From Xylocopa sonorina (Eukaryota; Arthropoda; Insecta; Hymenoptera; Apidae), in assembly GCF_050948175.1 (NCBI RefSeq), contig NW_027490111.1:744001-808000 (forward strand): a stretch of 64,000 bases of DNA, given 5' to 3'. The first letter of the stretch is position 1. Each line of letters begins with the position of its first letter. The notes beneath the pieces were generated by a model that worked only from the letters and a program-made list of their open reading frames with translations, was not told where the DNA came from and did no database searches. This document shows, one piece after another, positions 1 to 10,300 of the stretch. The position numbers and the translations under genes are program-made.

Positions 1-1311
1 ACTAAGACGCGCCAGCAAGCACAAAAGGCCGCCGCGATGCTTGATACCGATCGCGACAAACGCACGAGTAGAGCACTCGATTTTCAAGACGCTCTCGCCG
101 AGCCAATTTCTCGCACCGCGCAGCCCAGCACATCCGCGAAACCCGCAGACGCGTCCGATTCAACCAACGCCTCGTTACTTCTGCAGGTAGAAATGTTGCG
201 TCGCGAAATAGAAGCAATTCGCCGAACACCGGACCTAGCACGCGATGATACCGTATCTTTAGATGTTCCGCGAATAGACCCACTTTCTGTTAATAATTCA
301 AGCGCCAATTTCAATGCGCACGGCTCGCAGCACGACGAGCTATCGCTCAAACAGGCGCTTGAAGCCGTTCCAAGCTTCGACGGGCAGAATATTCCAATTC
401 TCCAATTCACGCGCGCTTGTAAACGAGCATACGAGCTCATACCTAACGGTTGCGAGCGAACATTCACGCGTTTGCTGAAGGGAAAACTTAAGGGCCGCGC
501 CTACGCCGCATTAGAGGACGAACCGTGCGAGACGATACTCGAGTTAACCGACGTCCTTCGTAGCTCATTTGGAACCGTGAAATCCGCAGAACATTATCGG
601 GGCGAGCTTACAAACATATACATGCGCGCTCACGAACACATTCTGGATTATATCAGCCGGGTGAAAGACTTAAGGACCGCGATAATTGACTGTGACAGAC
701 TCAATGGGCGAGACCCTCAGGAATCCCTCGAAAACGTAAACGCTTTCACCTCGCAGTGCTTTAGAGACGGCTTAATCCCGGAAATAAGAATACAAATGCC
801 GTTAGATTCGTACAGTACGTTACGACAAACTTTCGCCCGAGCACGGGATCTTTTTCAAATTCACGAGCGCGATTGTAATAGGCTCGGTAAAACGCGACCG
901 CGAACAGAATCGCGTGAAAAACGCACGGAGATAATATGCAACAAATGCAATAATTCGGGGCATTACGCGACCGAGTGCAAACTCAGGTCATTCCCTCCGC
1001 AGCGATCGCATAACTATCGGGACGACTACCTGCGAACCAGGGACGCGCCAACTCCCGCTAAACGTCCAGTATACGACCAGCCGCGACAAATCGTGACCAG
1101 GGACGCGCCGAAGTTTTGCAGGTATTGCAAGAACTCGGGACACGACATCGACGAATGTCGCAAACGCCAGTATCAAAACACCGTAAACAGAAATTCGGGA
1201 AACGAAGGTGGCCTCTACACCCGCCGCGAGACAGGTCGCGAGGCCGAGCACCGCATCCGTTCTCTCGCGACGAACAATTCCGACGGGGAAACAAACGAAA
1301 CGCCGCTGTAA
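1..1311 (+). CDS. gag: Gag polyprotein, copy A (5' partial)
   Basis: Structural protein that packages element RNA into cytoplasmic particles. The frame is open to base 1. Codons before the Met at 37 match the N-terminal part of the copy B gag, so the true start lies about six codons outside the window. Counting from the Met at 37, a capsid-like region spans roughly residues 110-290. Two CCHC zinc knuckles follow: C301-x2-C304-x4-H309-x4-C314 and C361-x2-C364-x4-H369-x4-C374, typical of nucleocapsid RNA binding. The second knuckle is followed by the slippery heptamer at 1197-1203, where some ribosomes move into the pol frame. The others continue to the stop at 1309-1311. Unlike copy B there is no internal deletion. 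Confidence 0.92.
   Translation, partial: TKTRQQAQKAAAMLDTDRDKRTSRALDFQDALAEPISRTAQPSTSAKPADASDSTNASLLLQVEMLRREIEAIRRTPDLARDDTVSLDVPRIDPLSVNNSSANFNAHGSQHDELSLKQALEAVPSFDGQNIPILQFTRACKRAYELIPNGCERTFTRLLKGKLKGRAYAALEDEPCETILELTDVLRSSFGTVKSAEHYRGELTNIYMRAHEHILDYISRVKDLRTAIIDCDRLNGRDPQESLENVNAFTSQCFRDGLIPEIRIQMPLDSYSTLRQTFARARDLFQIHERDCNRLGKTRPRTESREKRTEIICNKCNNSGHYATECKLRSFPPQRSHNYRDDYLRTRDAPTPAKRPVYDQPRQIVTRDAPKFCRYCKNSGHDIDECRKRQYQNTVNRNSGNEGGLYTRRETGREAEHRIRSLATNNSDGETNETPL
1197..1245 (+). promoter_or_regulatory. -1 ribosomal frameshift signal, gag/pol, copy A
   Basis: The heptamer GGGAAAC at 1197-1203 is phased as G-GGA-AAC in the gag frame, the X-XXY-YYZ rule for -1 slippage. After a 6-nt spacer, GGCCTC (1210-1215) can pair with GAGGCC (1240-1245), and an inner CGCGA/TCGCG stem can form between them. 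The pol frame is -1 relative to gag. The same heptamer, 6-nt spacer and outer stem occur in copies B and C. Slippage is inferred; the elements and phase are seen directly. Confidence 0.85.
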
Positions 1312-4300
1312 ATATCACGGGAAAAACCAGCACACCGAACGTAATTTTAAAAGCAGATCTCTTAGTTTCACCGACGCAGTTCATGATAGACACGGGAGCG
1401 GAGATAAATATCATTAAACGTTCGGCTCTCAAACCATCCGCGAGAATCGACGCTTCAGAAATCGTTGTTATAACGGGCGTAACCGATGGCAAAACCGCTA
1501 CCCTAGGGACGGTAAACCTAGTCATCTACGACCGCGTTGTACCCTTCAACGTCGTCGAGGACAATTTCCCCCTCAAACCGAGCGGAATCCTCGGCTCGGG
1601 TTTTTGCAAAGACGCCGAAATTTCTTTCTTAAAAAATTTCATTAAATGGAACGGTCAAAAGATTCCATTCGAGGATAACGTAGAAGCAATCGACGAACCG
1701 TCGCCGCAAGCAGAAACTATTCCTCGTCTACCGTCGAAAAATAAACAAACGCCGCGAAAGGAACCTATTCCTCCTCCGCCGCCGCGTCCAGCGCGTAAGC
1801 CATCGCCTCCGCCGAAACGCGATGCTCCGCCGAAACTTAAAACCCGGACGGAGAAGAAACCCGCTTCTCCGAAGTCCGTGGATCGTATCTCGATTCCTCC
1901 GCGATCGAATATCGGGCTCAAAGTACGCGTAATCAATTCCGATCTCGCCGAAGGGATAATTCCGCGAATTGATATCGCTCCGGGTATTTTCTTCGGGAAC
2001 GCACTGGTCAAAGTGATCCGAGGCAAAGCGATCACACGAATAATTAATTCGTCCGATCGTGCTGTCGAAATCGCGTTACCGGGAGTAATACTCGAGCCAA
2101 CGCAAATTATGACTCCCCTCAACGAGGAGGAGAGTCCGTCGTTGTATCCGATTTTTTCCAAGTCTTCCAATTCCGCTGTTTCCGCCGCATCGACCGGCGC
2201 AACCCACAAAGGGGTAATCTCTGTTTCCAATTCAAATTCGACACCATTTTCGAAGCGCGAAACTCCTCCTTCGAGCTGCAAAATAGCGAACACGCAGCAA
2301 ATTTCTTACGCACAGGCTGTTAAAAACAATGTAAAGCGGGTTCCAAAACGAGAATCACCGTTATCGCCGATGCCTGCCGATCTTTCGAAATCTAGACTAG
2401 ACAGAATAATTAGTCTCCTCCGTCTCGACCACTTAAATTCAGAAGAGAGGGAACACGTCATTCGCCTCATACAAAACACGCAAGAGCTCTTTTATATCGA
2501 GGGTGATGAATTAGGGAAAACATCGGTAACCACACACAAAATTCCGACGGTTGACGACCGCCCGGTCAACGTGAAACAGTACCGTTTCCCCCCCGCGCAT
2601 AAGGAGGAGATTCGACGCCAAGTCGAAAATTTTTTACAAAAGGGTGTCATCTCTCCATCCAAATCGCCATACAATTCGCCACTGTGGGTCGTGCCGAAGA
2701 AGCCCGACTCGTTAGGCAATAAGCAGTGGCGCGTCGTCATAGATTACCGCGCGCTCAACGAGAAATCCGTCGCCGATGCTTACCCCCTCCCTTGCATAAC
2801 CGAGATTCTTGACCAACTCGGGAGTGCGAAGTACTTTAGTACGTTTGACCTCGCGAGCGGGTTCCACCAGATCCCTATGGAACCCGCCGATGCTCCCAAA
2901 ACTGCCTTCTCTACGCCTCACGGGCATTATGAATTTAAGAGAATGCCTTTTGGTCTAAAAAACGCGCCCGCGACGTTCCAGCGCCTTATGGACAATGTCC
3001 TGTCCGGTCTTCAGGGAAATGAAATTTTCGTCTACCTGGATGACATTGTACTCTATGCCAGCTCTCTTCAGGAACATCGACTCAAATACGAAAAATTATC
3101 TCAAAGGCTCAAAGAAGCTAATTTGGTACTACAACCAGACAAATGCGAGTTCCTGAGGAGAGAAGTCAGCTATTTAGGACATATAATTAGCGAACATGGC
3201 GTAAAGCCGGACCCTGCAAAAATAAGCGCCGTCAAAAATTTTCCGCGCCCTCGAAATGCTAAACAAGTCAAACAATTCCTCGGGCTTGCGGGATACTATC
3301 GGCGATTCATCGCGAATTTTTCAAAAACTGCTAAACCGCTCACGAATCTATTAAAAAAGGACGCGCCCTTTGTATGGCGCAACGATCACGAAAATTCATT
3401 CGTTAAACTTCGGGACTGTCTATGCGAGGCACCGATACTGCAGTACCCAAATTTCAAACAGCCCTTCGTGATCACAACAGACGCATCCGCCGAAGCGATC
3501 GGCGCTATCCTAAGTCAAGGGCCCATAGGTCGCGACTTACCAATCGCGTACGCTTCGCGATTACTGAATACCGCGGAGAAAAACTACTCCACGATCGAGA
3601 AGGAGTGTCTGGCGATAGTCTACGCCGTCCACTACTTTCGGCCATACGTATACGGTAACCAATTCAAACTCGTTACCGACCATCGACCGTTAGTGTGGAT
3701 GAACTCGGTCAAGGACCCGTCCAGTAGGTTAGTGCGATGGAGGCTCAAATTAGCGGAATTCGACTATGAAATGGTCTACAAAAGCGGTAAAACGAATCTT
3801 AATGCGGACGCACTGTCGCGAAATCCCATTCAAGTTTTCCCGCTATCCTATTCCGATAACTCAGAGGACGACATCTTTGAAGTCGCCCCGGAAATCCGCA
3901 AGAAATATGCCACTCCAGCGCCTCCTCCCACACCGATAACCTCGGGAACCGAATTACCGACACCGGACACTCCCTTCCTTACCAACACGTCATCATCCCC
4001 GCACGCCATTACCGACAGCACAGACATTTATACTCCCGCGCCAAATGAACACTTCAGGCGCGAACCCTTGTTCATGTTCAGCCGTGATGCATTGTCAACG
4101 CGACGAGACAACTTAGTTGTTTTCGTTACGCAATCGGGGCATCCGTATGACACGGGCGCCAAAGATTTAGAAAAAGCTGGCAAATTCCTTTCCAACAGAG
4201 ACCTCGTTCTTACAAAAGCCAAAGTCGTAAGAATCGAAGATCAATTCCAGATCCAACTTCCAATCATTGAACACTCCAGCCGATCGATCGACTTCCAGAC

Positions 4301-6095
4301 AGCAATTGAAACCTTCCGATCACTGTGCGACGTAACAATCGAACTCCAACTACAATCATTCAGCATCGCACAAACATTCCTCGACTCCTTATCCTGGTCC
4401 CGAATCCAAAAGATCCTTCAGGACCTCTTCTACGAGACGAACATCCAAATTACGGTCTGCCAGGGCCTGATTCAAACTCCATCGGTCGAGGACCGACTAA
4501 AAATAATCAGGGAAAATCACGACTCTCCTGTGGGTGGCCACAAGGGAGTAAATAAAACATATTCCCGTATTAGGCAAAAATACTTCTGGCCTAATATGAA
4601 AACTCAAATTCAGGAGTATATCGGCAGATGTAAAAGCTGCCAGACAGAGAAACTGGTCAGAGTTAAGACCAGACAACCTCTTACGTTAACCGACACACCT
4701 GGCAGAGCTTTCGACAAAATTTCGATGGATGTAATGGGTCCTCTCCCCGCAACTCCCGATGGCTTTACGAGCATACTCACAATCCAAGATCTCCTTACGA
4801 AATACTCAGTCGCCGTCCCACTCAAATCGACCACAGCAGTCGACATTGCGGACGCATTAATTAAAGAATTCATCTGCAAGTTCGGATGCCCGAAGGGCAT
4901 ACTAACAGATCAGGGCGCGAATTTTATAAACAGCTTGATCAAGGCCATAGCCATCAAGTTCCGCATCAAGCAATATAAATCCACCGCCTTCCATCCGCAA
5001 ACCAATGGATCCGTCGAGAGATCACATCACGTCCTGGCCGAGTATCTGAAACATTACATAGAGTCGAGCAACGATTGGGAGAAATGGTTGCCATATGCAA
5101 TGTTTTCTTATAACACAAGCGTGCACGAAGGCACGTTGTACACACCGCACGAATTAGTATTCGGCAGGATAGCCAGGACTCCGTCAGCCACTCCTTTTCA
5201 GGACAGCTCTGAAAATGAGAGTTATAACGATTATCTTATAGAACTGCACGAAAGAATCGCCAAATCCCAAGAGTTAGCTAAAGCCAACTTAGATAGCGCG
5301 AAACGTAGATCTAAGTATTATTACGACCGAAATATAAACGTCCAAAATTTCGAGGTAGGCCAATGGGTGTATCTTTTGAAAGAACCAAACAAGCATAAGT
5401 TTCAAGCGCAATACACCGGCCCGTACAGAATCCTAGAAATTTTGGGCAATTGCAATGTCAAATTAAATGTTAAAGGGCGCCATAAGATTGTTCATACGAA
5501 CAAGATTAAATTGTGTAAGCGAATGCGTAGTATGCACAGAGTGAGCATGAATGAGAGAACAGTGACAAGAACTGAAAGTAAACTCAGTGAGTGCAGTGCT
5601 ATGCGAACGAACACTATAAGTGAAAGTGACGAAAGTTCCTCCACCGCAGAGGAAACCCGTATACAAGGCCCAGCATCCAAACGTCTTCGCCAAGGCGAAA
5701 CAGGAGAGAGCACGCAGTTCCTACAGCAATCCGTCGCCAGAATCCAGAAACGGCCCCAGCATCCCGACGTCCATGGACCAGACAAGAGATCTCGGCATGG
5801 CCGAGATTCTTTTCCCAAGGGGGGTGGTGTGACGTCAGGCGTACCGCCTGCCACCCTCCGGCGTCAACCTCTTCTCCAGCGGCATCCGTATCCAGAGCCC
5901 CTGTACGCGGGCCACCCGCCGACACGCCGCTCCAGTATTCAGAGACGACGATACGAGAGAGAGGAAGGGTACTCGACACACGTCAGGGAAGACCTCACCC
6001 CACGTTACGAGGGCGAGGAGCACCACACCACGTACCGCATCGAGTCACCGGCGATCACGCACCCGTACACCCTCTTCTCGTATATGCGATCATAG
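1203..6095 (+). CDS. pol: Pol polyprotein (protease, RT, RNase H, integrase), copy A
   Basis: Translated as Gag-Pol by -1 slippage, so I start at the first codon read after the heptamer; the frame is open further upstream. Counting from 1203 (1630 aa): aspartic protease D63-T-G; a proline-rich stretch and a beta-rich region; RT with first catalytic Asp D549 and Y611-L-D-D614; RNase H from D760 in a TDAS motif; a linker of about 230 residues including the macrodomain-like part at 969-1089; integrase zinc finger H1106-x6-H1113-x29-C1143-x2-C1146; DD35E core D1176, D1236, E1272; GPY at 1406. This domain order (RT-RNase H-integrase) defines Ty3/Gypsy, and the motifs look closest to 17.6/297-type elements. 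No frameshift or stop interrupts it. The last ~89 codons lie in the 3' LTR. Confidence 0.95.
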   Translation, partial: RRWPLHPPRDRSRGRAPHPFSRDEQFRRGNKRNAAVNITGKTSTPNVILKADLLVSPTQFMIDTGAEINIIKRSALKPSARIDASEIVVITGVTDGKTATLGTVNLVIYDRVVPFNVVEDNFPLKPSGILGSGFCKDAEISFLKNFIKWNGQKIPFEDNVEAIDEPSPQAETIPRLPSKNKQTPRKEPIPPPPPRPARKPSPPPKRDAPPKLKTRTEKKPASPKSVDRISIPPRSNIGLKVRVINSDLAEGIIPRIDIAPGIFFGNALVKVIRGKAITRIINSSDRAVEIALPGVILEPTQIMTPLNEEESPSLYPIFSKSSNSAVSAASTGATHKGVISVSNSNSTPFSKRETPPSSCKIANTQQISYAQAVKNNVKRVPKRESPLSPMPADLSKSRLDRIISLLRLDHLNSEEREHVIRLIQNTQELFYIEGDELGKTSVTTHKIPTVDDRPVNVKQYRFPPAHKEEIRRQVENFLQKGVISPSKSPYNSPLWVVPKKPDSLGNKQWRVVIDYRALNEKSVADAYPLPCITEILDQLGSAKYFSTFDLASGFHQIPMEPADAPKTAFSTPHGHYEFKRMPFGLKNAPATFQRLMDNVLSGLQGNEIFVYLDDIVLYASSLQEHRLKYEKLSQRLKEANLVLQPDKCEFLRREVSYLGHIISEHGVKPDPAKISAVKNFPRPRNAKQVKQFLGLAGYYRRFIANFSKTAKPLTNLLKKDAPFVWRNDHENSFVKLRDCLCEAPILQYPNFKQPFVITTDASAEAIGAILSQGPIGRDLPIAYASRLLNTAEKNYSTIEKECLAIVYAVHYFRPYVYGNQFKLVTDHRPLVWMNSVKDPSSRLVRWRLKLAEFDYEMVYKSGKTNLNADALSRNPIQVFPLSYSDNSEDDIFEVAPEIRKKYATPAPPPTPITSGTELPTPDTPFLTNTSSSPHAITDSTDIYTPAPNEHFRREPLFMFSRDALSTRRDNLVVFVTQSGHPYDTGAKDLEKAGKFLSNRDLVLTKAKVVRIEDQFQIQLPIIEHSSRSIDFQTAIETFRSLCDVTIELQLQSFSIAQTFLDSLSWSRIQKILQDLFYETNIQITVCQGLIQTPSVEDRLKIIRENHDSPVGGHKGVNKTYSRIRQKYFWPNMKTQIQEYIGRCKSCQTEKLVRVKTRQPLTLTDTPGRAFDKISMDVMGPLPATPDGFTSILTIQDLLTKYSVAVPLKSTTAVDIADALIKEFICKFGCPKGILTDQGANFINSLIKAIAIKFRIKQYKSTAFHPQTNGSVERSHHVLAEYLKHYIESSNDWEKWLPYAMFSYNTSVHEGTLYTPHELVFGRIARTPSATPFQDSSENESYNDYLIELHERIAKSQELAKANLDSAKRRSKYYYDRNINVQNFEVGQWVYLLKEPNKHKFQAQYTGPYRILEILGNCNVKLNVKGRHKIVHTNKIKLCKRMRSMHRVSMNERTVTRTESKLSECSAMRTNTISESDESSSTAEETRIQGPASKRLRQGETGESTQFLQQSVARIQKRPQHPDVHGPDKRSRHGRDSFPKGGGVTSGVPPATLRRQPLLQRHPYPEPLYAGHPPTRRSSIQRRRYEREEGYSTHVREDLTPRYEGEEHHTTYRIESPAITHPYTLFSYMRS
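4107..4469 (+). other. Macrodomain-like segment of Pol linker, copy A
   Basis: This part of pol (residues about 969-1089 counted from 1203) lies between RNase H and the integrase zinc finger. It opens with a hydrophobic strand and VTQSGHPYDTGAKDL, and closes with LDSLSW, a helix and the strand IQITVC. That closing pattern (L-D-x-L-x-W, helix, alternating I/V strand) resembles the C-terminal part of TARG1/ALC1-type macrodomains as I remember them. The Asp is D1061. It is conserved in copy B. Fold and function are inferred. Confidence 0.45.
5817..5827 (+). other. Polypurine tract, copy A
   Basis: AAGGGGGGTGG lies directly against the 3' LTR start. It is the usual primer site for plus-strand DNA synthesis and is identical in copies B and C. 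Confidence 0.85.
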
Positions 6096-6753
6096 TATAA
6101 GTACACTACTCATTTCTGTACATACATCACAACACACATCTAGATTTAAATACATACATGTACATACGCCGCCTAGTCGTTACGCTAGAGATAAGTTGCG
6201 ATGCGCTCGCGCGCGCACTCGACGCTCGCGGCTCACGCTCAACGCGGGCCGCTCCCCACTCCGACCGGCCGCCCCACCGCTAGGGCCGAGCGGCCGCCCT
6301 ACTCCAACCGTCCGCCCCACCGCGAGGGCCCAGCGACTCGCGCGCCGCGCGACCCGAGGAGGTCGCGGATGCGAGATCTGATAGACACTTCTAATCGCGC
6401 CTCCGAACGAGACACATCTAGTCTCGACTCCGAACCGAGGAGTTCTCTCCGACTCGAGCAATTGGCTCATAAGCAACGAGCTACCAGCTCAATGCCTTCG
6501 TCTCTATCTCATCTCCGTTAGCGGAGTCCGTAACGTAACTTAGTCCATTTCAATTTCTTGTTATAATCTTAGTTTAATAACTTAGAATTAGTCAAGTGTA
6601 GTAACATAGGGAAGTTTAAAGAATATACGTAGTTTATACCAGATACAAATCTTCTTTATTTCAATTACAAGTTCCTCAACTCAATTCCACGGGTACGCTC
6701 GCGAATATTACACGTTTCTACAATTCATCTGCGATAGTCCTGAAGGTAGACAG

Positions 6754-6855
6754 CTAGAGCGAACCAACGCTTAGCCGCTCTTTCTTCAGTCCTGCCGTGA
6801 TCGAGCATCTTGCGCCCAGGTTGACACTGTACCGCTAGAGCGAACCAGCGCTTAG
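6754..6855 (+). repeat. Paired 21-bp dyad repeats in LTR, copy A
   Basis: Two copies of a motif with core GAGCGAACCARCGCTTAG occupy 6754-6774 and 6835-6855, 81 bp apart, ending just before the LTR ORF start. Each has AGCG/CGCT arms around AACCAR. The pair recurs at 82-bp spacing in copies B and C, while sequence between is less conserved. It may bind a protein or form hairpins in RNA; the role is unknown. Confidence 0.7.
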
Positions 6856-6857
6856 CC

Positions 6858-7217
6858 GTGCCGTTATCTTCCGAAGTACAAGTGCTCTTGATGAACTTCG
6901 AGACTCCGAAAAAGCGTACACGACGCGCGGGGAGGAAGGAGTTCATGCGTCGTCTGATTCGCGAATACGTGGGCAGTGTTCCTGGATACATCGATCTCTG
7001 CACTCGAGTTCCTGTTCCTACGAAGGATACCTTTTCCGCCGTCCGGCCCGTTCGTGCCCAGGATCGTCCTGTCCCAGCGCCCGTACCCGCCAGCCGGGGT
7101 CAGCCCGTCTGGAAACTCATCCCTGTGACCGTACAACCGTTCCAGCCGTACGCCGCAGCAATACCGGTCACGGATCCAAGGCGCTCTCGATACCTGGAAC
7201 GAGAGTCACAGCGGTAA
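6858..7217 (+). CDS. LTR-encoded basic ORF, copy A (119 aa, unknown function)
   Basis: This ORF lies wholly inside the LTR, upstream of the element's gag in transcript order. I do not recognise the protein. It has a basic segment KKRTRRAGRKEF near residues 17-30 that could be a nuclear localisation or nucleic-acid-binding patch, then a proline-rich middle and a conserved end around PFQPYAAAIPV and DPRRSRYLERE. The B and C LTRs encode 126-aa versions with the same start, the same basic block and the same end, although much of the surrounding LTR has diverged, which argues for selection on the protein. In this copy two extra bases (TA) just after the QR codons create an early stop 14 bases before the splice donor. 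An env-type protein is unlikely, since there is no signal peptide or membrane segment. Confidence 0.6.
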   Translation: MPLSSEVQVLLMNFETPKKRTRRAGRKEFMRRLIREYVGSVPGYIDLCTRVPVPTKDTFSAVRPVRAQDRPVPAPVPASRGQPVWKLIPVTVQPFQPYAAAIPVTDPRRSRYLERESQR

Positions 7218-7231
7218 AATCAAGACGTCGA

Positions 7232-7240
7232 AAGGTAAGT
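7232..7240 (+). other. Candidate 5' splice donor in LTR, copy A
   Basis: AAG|GTAAGT is a consensus insect donor with the GT at 7235-7236. The same donor sits at the equivalent place in copies B and C, at the end of the LTR ORF. Use in vivo is inferred. Confidence 0.6.
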
Positions 7241-7373
7241 GCCGCGTTAAATATTCGGTAATTAGAGTCCAGAACGCCAACGAACCCGGTCCAGGCGCAA
7301 TTCGCGTTCGTTTCGGGAACGGCTACGACGTCGTGTCATAGTTTCGAGTGAAATCACACCCCGGGACGTGACA

Positions 7374-10300
7374 ATGACACTTCGCAAATCATATTATATC
7401 TTTCCATGAAACATAGAAATGAGATGCGATTTCGCGTTTTAAGAAGCATTAGAAATCTATTGCTACGATACGTAGACATCTGCAAACGCTATTTCCTAGC
7501 GAGGAAGTCTCGCATTCACATTCATTTGAAGTGTAGACGAGGAATACATAACATTTCGCAAATCATATTATATCTTACCACGAAACATAGAAATGAGATG
7601 CGATATCGCGTTTTGAGAAGCATTAGAAAGCTATTGCTACGATACGTAGACATCTGCAAACGATATTACCTAGCGAGGAAGTATCGCATTCACATTCATT
7701 TGAAGTATAGACGAGGAATACACAACACTTCGCAAATCATGTTATATCTTACCATGAAACATAGAAATGAGATGCGATATCCCGTATTAAGAAGCATTAG
7801 AAAGCTATTGCTACGATACGTAGACATCTGCAAACGCTATTTCCTAGCGAGGAAGTATCGCATTCACATTCATCTGAAGTGTAGACGAGGAATACATAAC
7901 ACTTCGCAAATCATGTTATATCTTACAATGAAACATAGAAATGAGATGCGGTGTCGCGTTTTAAGGATCATATGAACTCTATTGCTACGATACGTAGACG
8001 TCTGCAATTGTTATTTCCTTGCAGGGAAGTGTCGCATTTACTTTCATTTGAATCGCAGACGAGGAATGCATAACACTTCGCAATGAATATTATATCTTAT
8101 CATGAAACATAGATATGAGATGCAATATCTCGTTTTAAGAAGCATTTGAACTCTATTGCTTCGATACGTAGACATCTGCAAACGCTATTTCCTTGCAAGG
8201 ATGTGTCGCATTTACATTCACATGAAGTGTAGACGAGGAATACATAACACTTCGCAAATCATATTATATCTTACCATGAAACATAGAAATGAGATGCGAT
8301 ATCGCGTTTTAAGAATCATAAGAACTCTATTGCTACGATACGTAGACATCTGCAAACGCTATTTCCTTGCAAGGAAGTGTCGCATTTACATTCATTTGAA
8401 TCGTAGACGCGGAATGCATAACACTTCTCAATGAATATTATTTCTTATCATGAAACATAGATATGAGATGCAATATCTCGTTTTAAGATGCATTTGAACT
8501 CTATTGCTTCGATACGTAGACATCTGCAAACGCTATTTCCTTGCAAGGAAGTGTCGCATTTACATTCATTTGAATCGTATACGAGGAATGCATAACACTT
8601 CGCAATGAATATTATATCTTATCATGAAACATAGACATGAGATGCAATATCTCGTTTTAAGAAGCATTTGAACTCTATTGCTACGATACCTAGACATCTG
8701 CAGACGCTATTTCCTAGCAAGGAAGTGTCGCACTTACATTCATTTGAAGTGTAGACGAGGAATACATAACACTTCGCAAATCATATTATATCTTACCATG
8801 AAGCATAGAAATGAGGTGCGATATCGCGTTTTAAGAAGCATTAGAACTCTATTGCTACGATACCTAGACATCTGCAGACGCTATTTACTAGCAAGGAAGT
8901 GTCGCATTTACATTCATTTGAAGTGTAGACGAGGAATACATAACACTTCGCAATGAATATTATATCTTATCATGAAACATAGATATGAGATGCAATATCT
9001 CGTTTTAAGAAGCATTTGAACTCTATTGCTTCGATACGTAGACATCAGCAAACGCTATTTCCTTGCAAGGAAGTGTCGCATTTACATTCATTTGAAGTGT
9101 AGACGAGGAATACATAACACTTCGCAAATCATATTATATCTTGCCATGAAACATATAAATGAGATGCGATATCGCGTTTTAAGAATCATAAGAACGCTAT
9201 TGCCACGATACGAAGACATCTGCAAAAGCTATTTCCTTGCAGGGAAGTGTCGCATTTACATTCATTTGAATCGTAGACGCGGAATGCATAACACTTCGCA
9301 ATGAATATTATATATTATCACGAAACATAGATATGAGATGCAATATCTCGTTTTAAGAAGCATTTTAACTCTATTGCTTCGATACGTAGACATCTGCAAA
9401 CGCTATTTCCTTGCAGGGAAGTGTCGCATTTACATACATTTGAAGTGTAGAAGAGGAATACACGACACTTCGCAAATCATATTATATCTTGCCATGAAAC
9501 AGAGAAATGAGATGCGATATCGCGTTTTAAGATGCATTAGAACTCTATTGCTACGATACCTAGACATCTGTTAGACGCTATTTCCTAGCAAGGAAGTGTC
9601 GCATTTACATTCATTTGAAATGTAGAGGAGGAATACATAACACTTCGCAAATCATATTACATCTTACCATGAAACATAGAAATGAGATGTGATATCGAGT
9701 TTTAAGAAGCATTAGAACTCTATTGCTACGATAGGTAAACATCTGCAAACGCTATTTCCTTGCAAGGAAGTGTCGCATTTACTTTCATTTGAAGTGTAGA
9801 CGAGGAATACATGACACTTCGCAAATCATATTATATCTTACCATGAAACATACAAATGAGATGCGATATCGCGTTTTGAGAAGCATTAGAAAGCTACTGC
9901 TACGATACGTAGACATCTGCAAACGCTATTTCCTAGCGAGGAAGTGTCGCATTCACATTCATTTGAAGTGTAGAAGAGGAATACCTGACACTTCGCAAAT
10001 CATATTATATCTTACCATGAAACATAGATATGAGATGCGATATCGCGTTTTAAGAAGCATTAGAAAGCTAATGCTAAGATACGTAGACATCTGCAAACGC
10101 TATTTCCTAGCGAAGAAGTATCGCATTCACATTCATTTGATGTGTAGACGAGGAATACATAACACTTCGCAAATCATGTTATATCTTACCATGAAACATA
10201 GAAATGAGATGCGATATCGCGTTCTAAGACTCATATGAACTCTATTGCTACGATACCTAGACATCTGCAAACGCTATTTCCTTGCAAGGAAGTGTCGCAT

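Larger units (their letters stand above)
1..7373 (+). mobile_element. Ty3/Gypsy LTR retrotransposon, copy A (5' end outside window)
   Basis: The element reads gag, pol, polypurine tract and 3' LTR on the plus strand. The 5' LTR, primer binding site and first few gag codons lie left of the window. The right end is the LTR terminus GACGTGACA at 7365-7373, and satellite sequence resumes at once with ATGACACTTCGC. The four bases after the LTR (ATGA) are the presumed target duplication, which cannot be confirmed without the left flank. Both coding frames are open, so this copy shows no coding damage apart from a small change in its LTR-encoded ORF. It is a diverged relative of copies B and C. There is no env frame between pol and the LTR. 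Confidence 0.95.
5828..7373 (+). repeat. 3' LTR, copy A (1546 bp)
   Basis: Runs from TGTGACGTC to GACGTGACA, near-perfect inverted ends (8 of 9). It starts after the polypurine tract and ends where satellite resumes. Inside, in order: the last 268 bases of the pol frame; a TATAAG-containing stretch near 6100 that is not matched in copy B; a GC-rich block at about 6204-6370 nearly identical to copy B; an AT-rich stretch; two 21-bp dyad repeats; the LTR ORF; and a splice donor. By eye I found no AATAAA on the element strand. Away from the GC block and the coding parts it is strongly diverged from the B and C LTRs. Confidence 0.93.

Noticed and set aside
1276..1296. GGGAAAC-like string near the gag stop of copy A as the slippery site
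   Set aside because: The GGGAAAC at 1286-1292 is out of phase for -1 slippage in the gag frame. The heptamer at 1197-1203 is in phase and conserved.
5830..5837. TGACGTCA (CRE-like) at the start of the copy A LTR as a regulatory site
   Set aside because: Copies B and C read TAACGTCA, and the bases belong to the LTR terminus needed by integrase, so a separate role is unsupported.
5492..6026. Antisense ORFs of 60-120 codons opposite the pol tail
   Set aside because: They lie opposite a conserved coding frame and have no recognisable domain.
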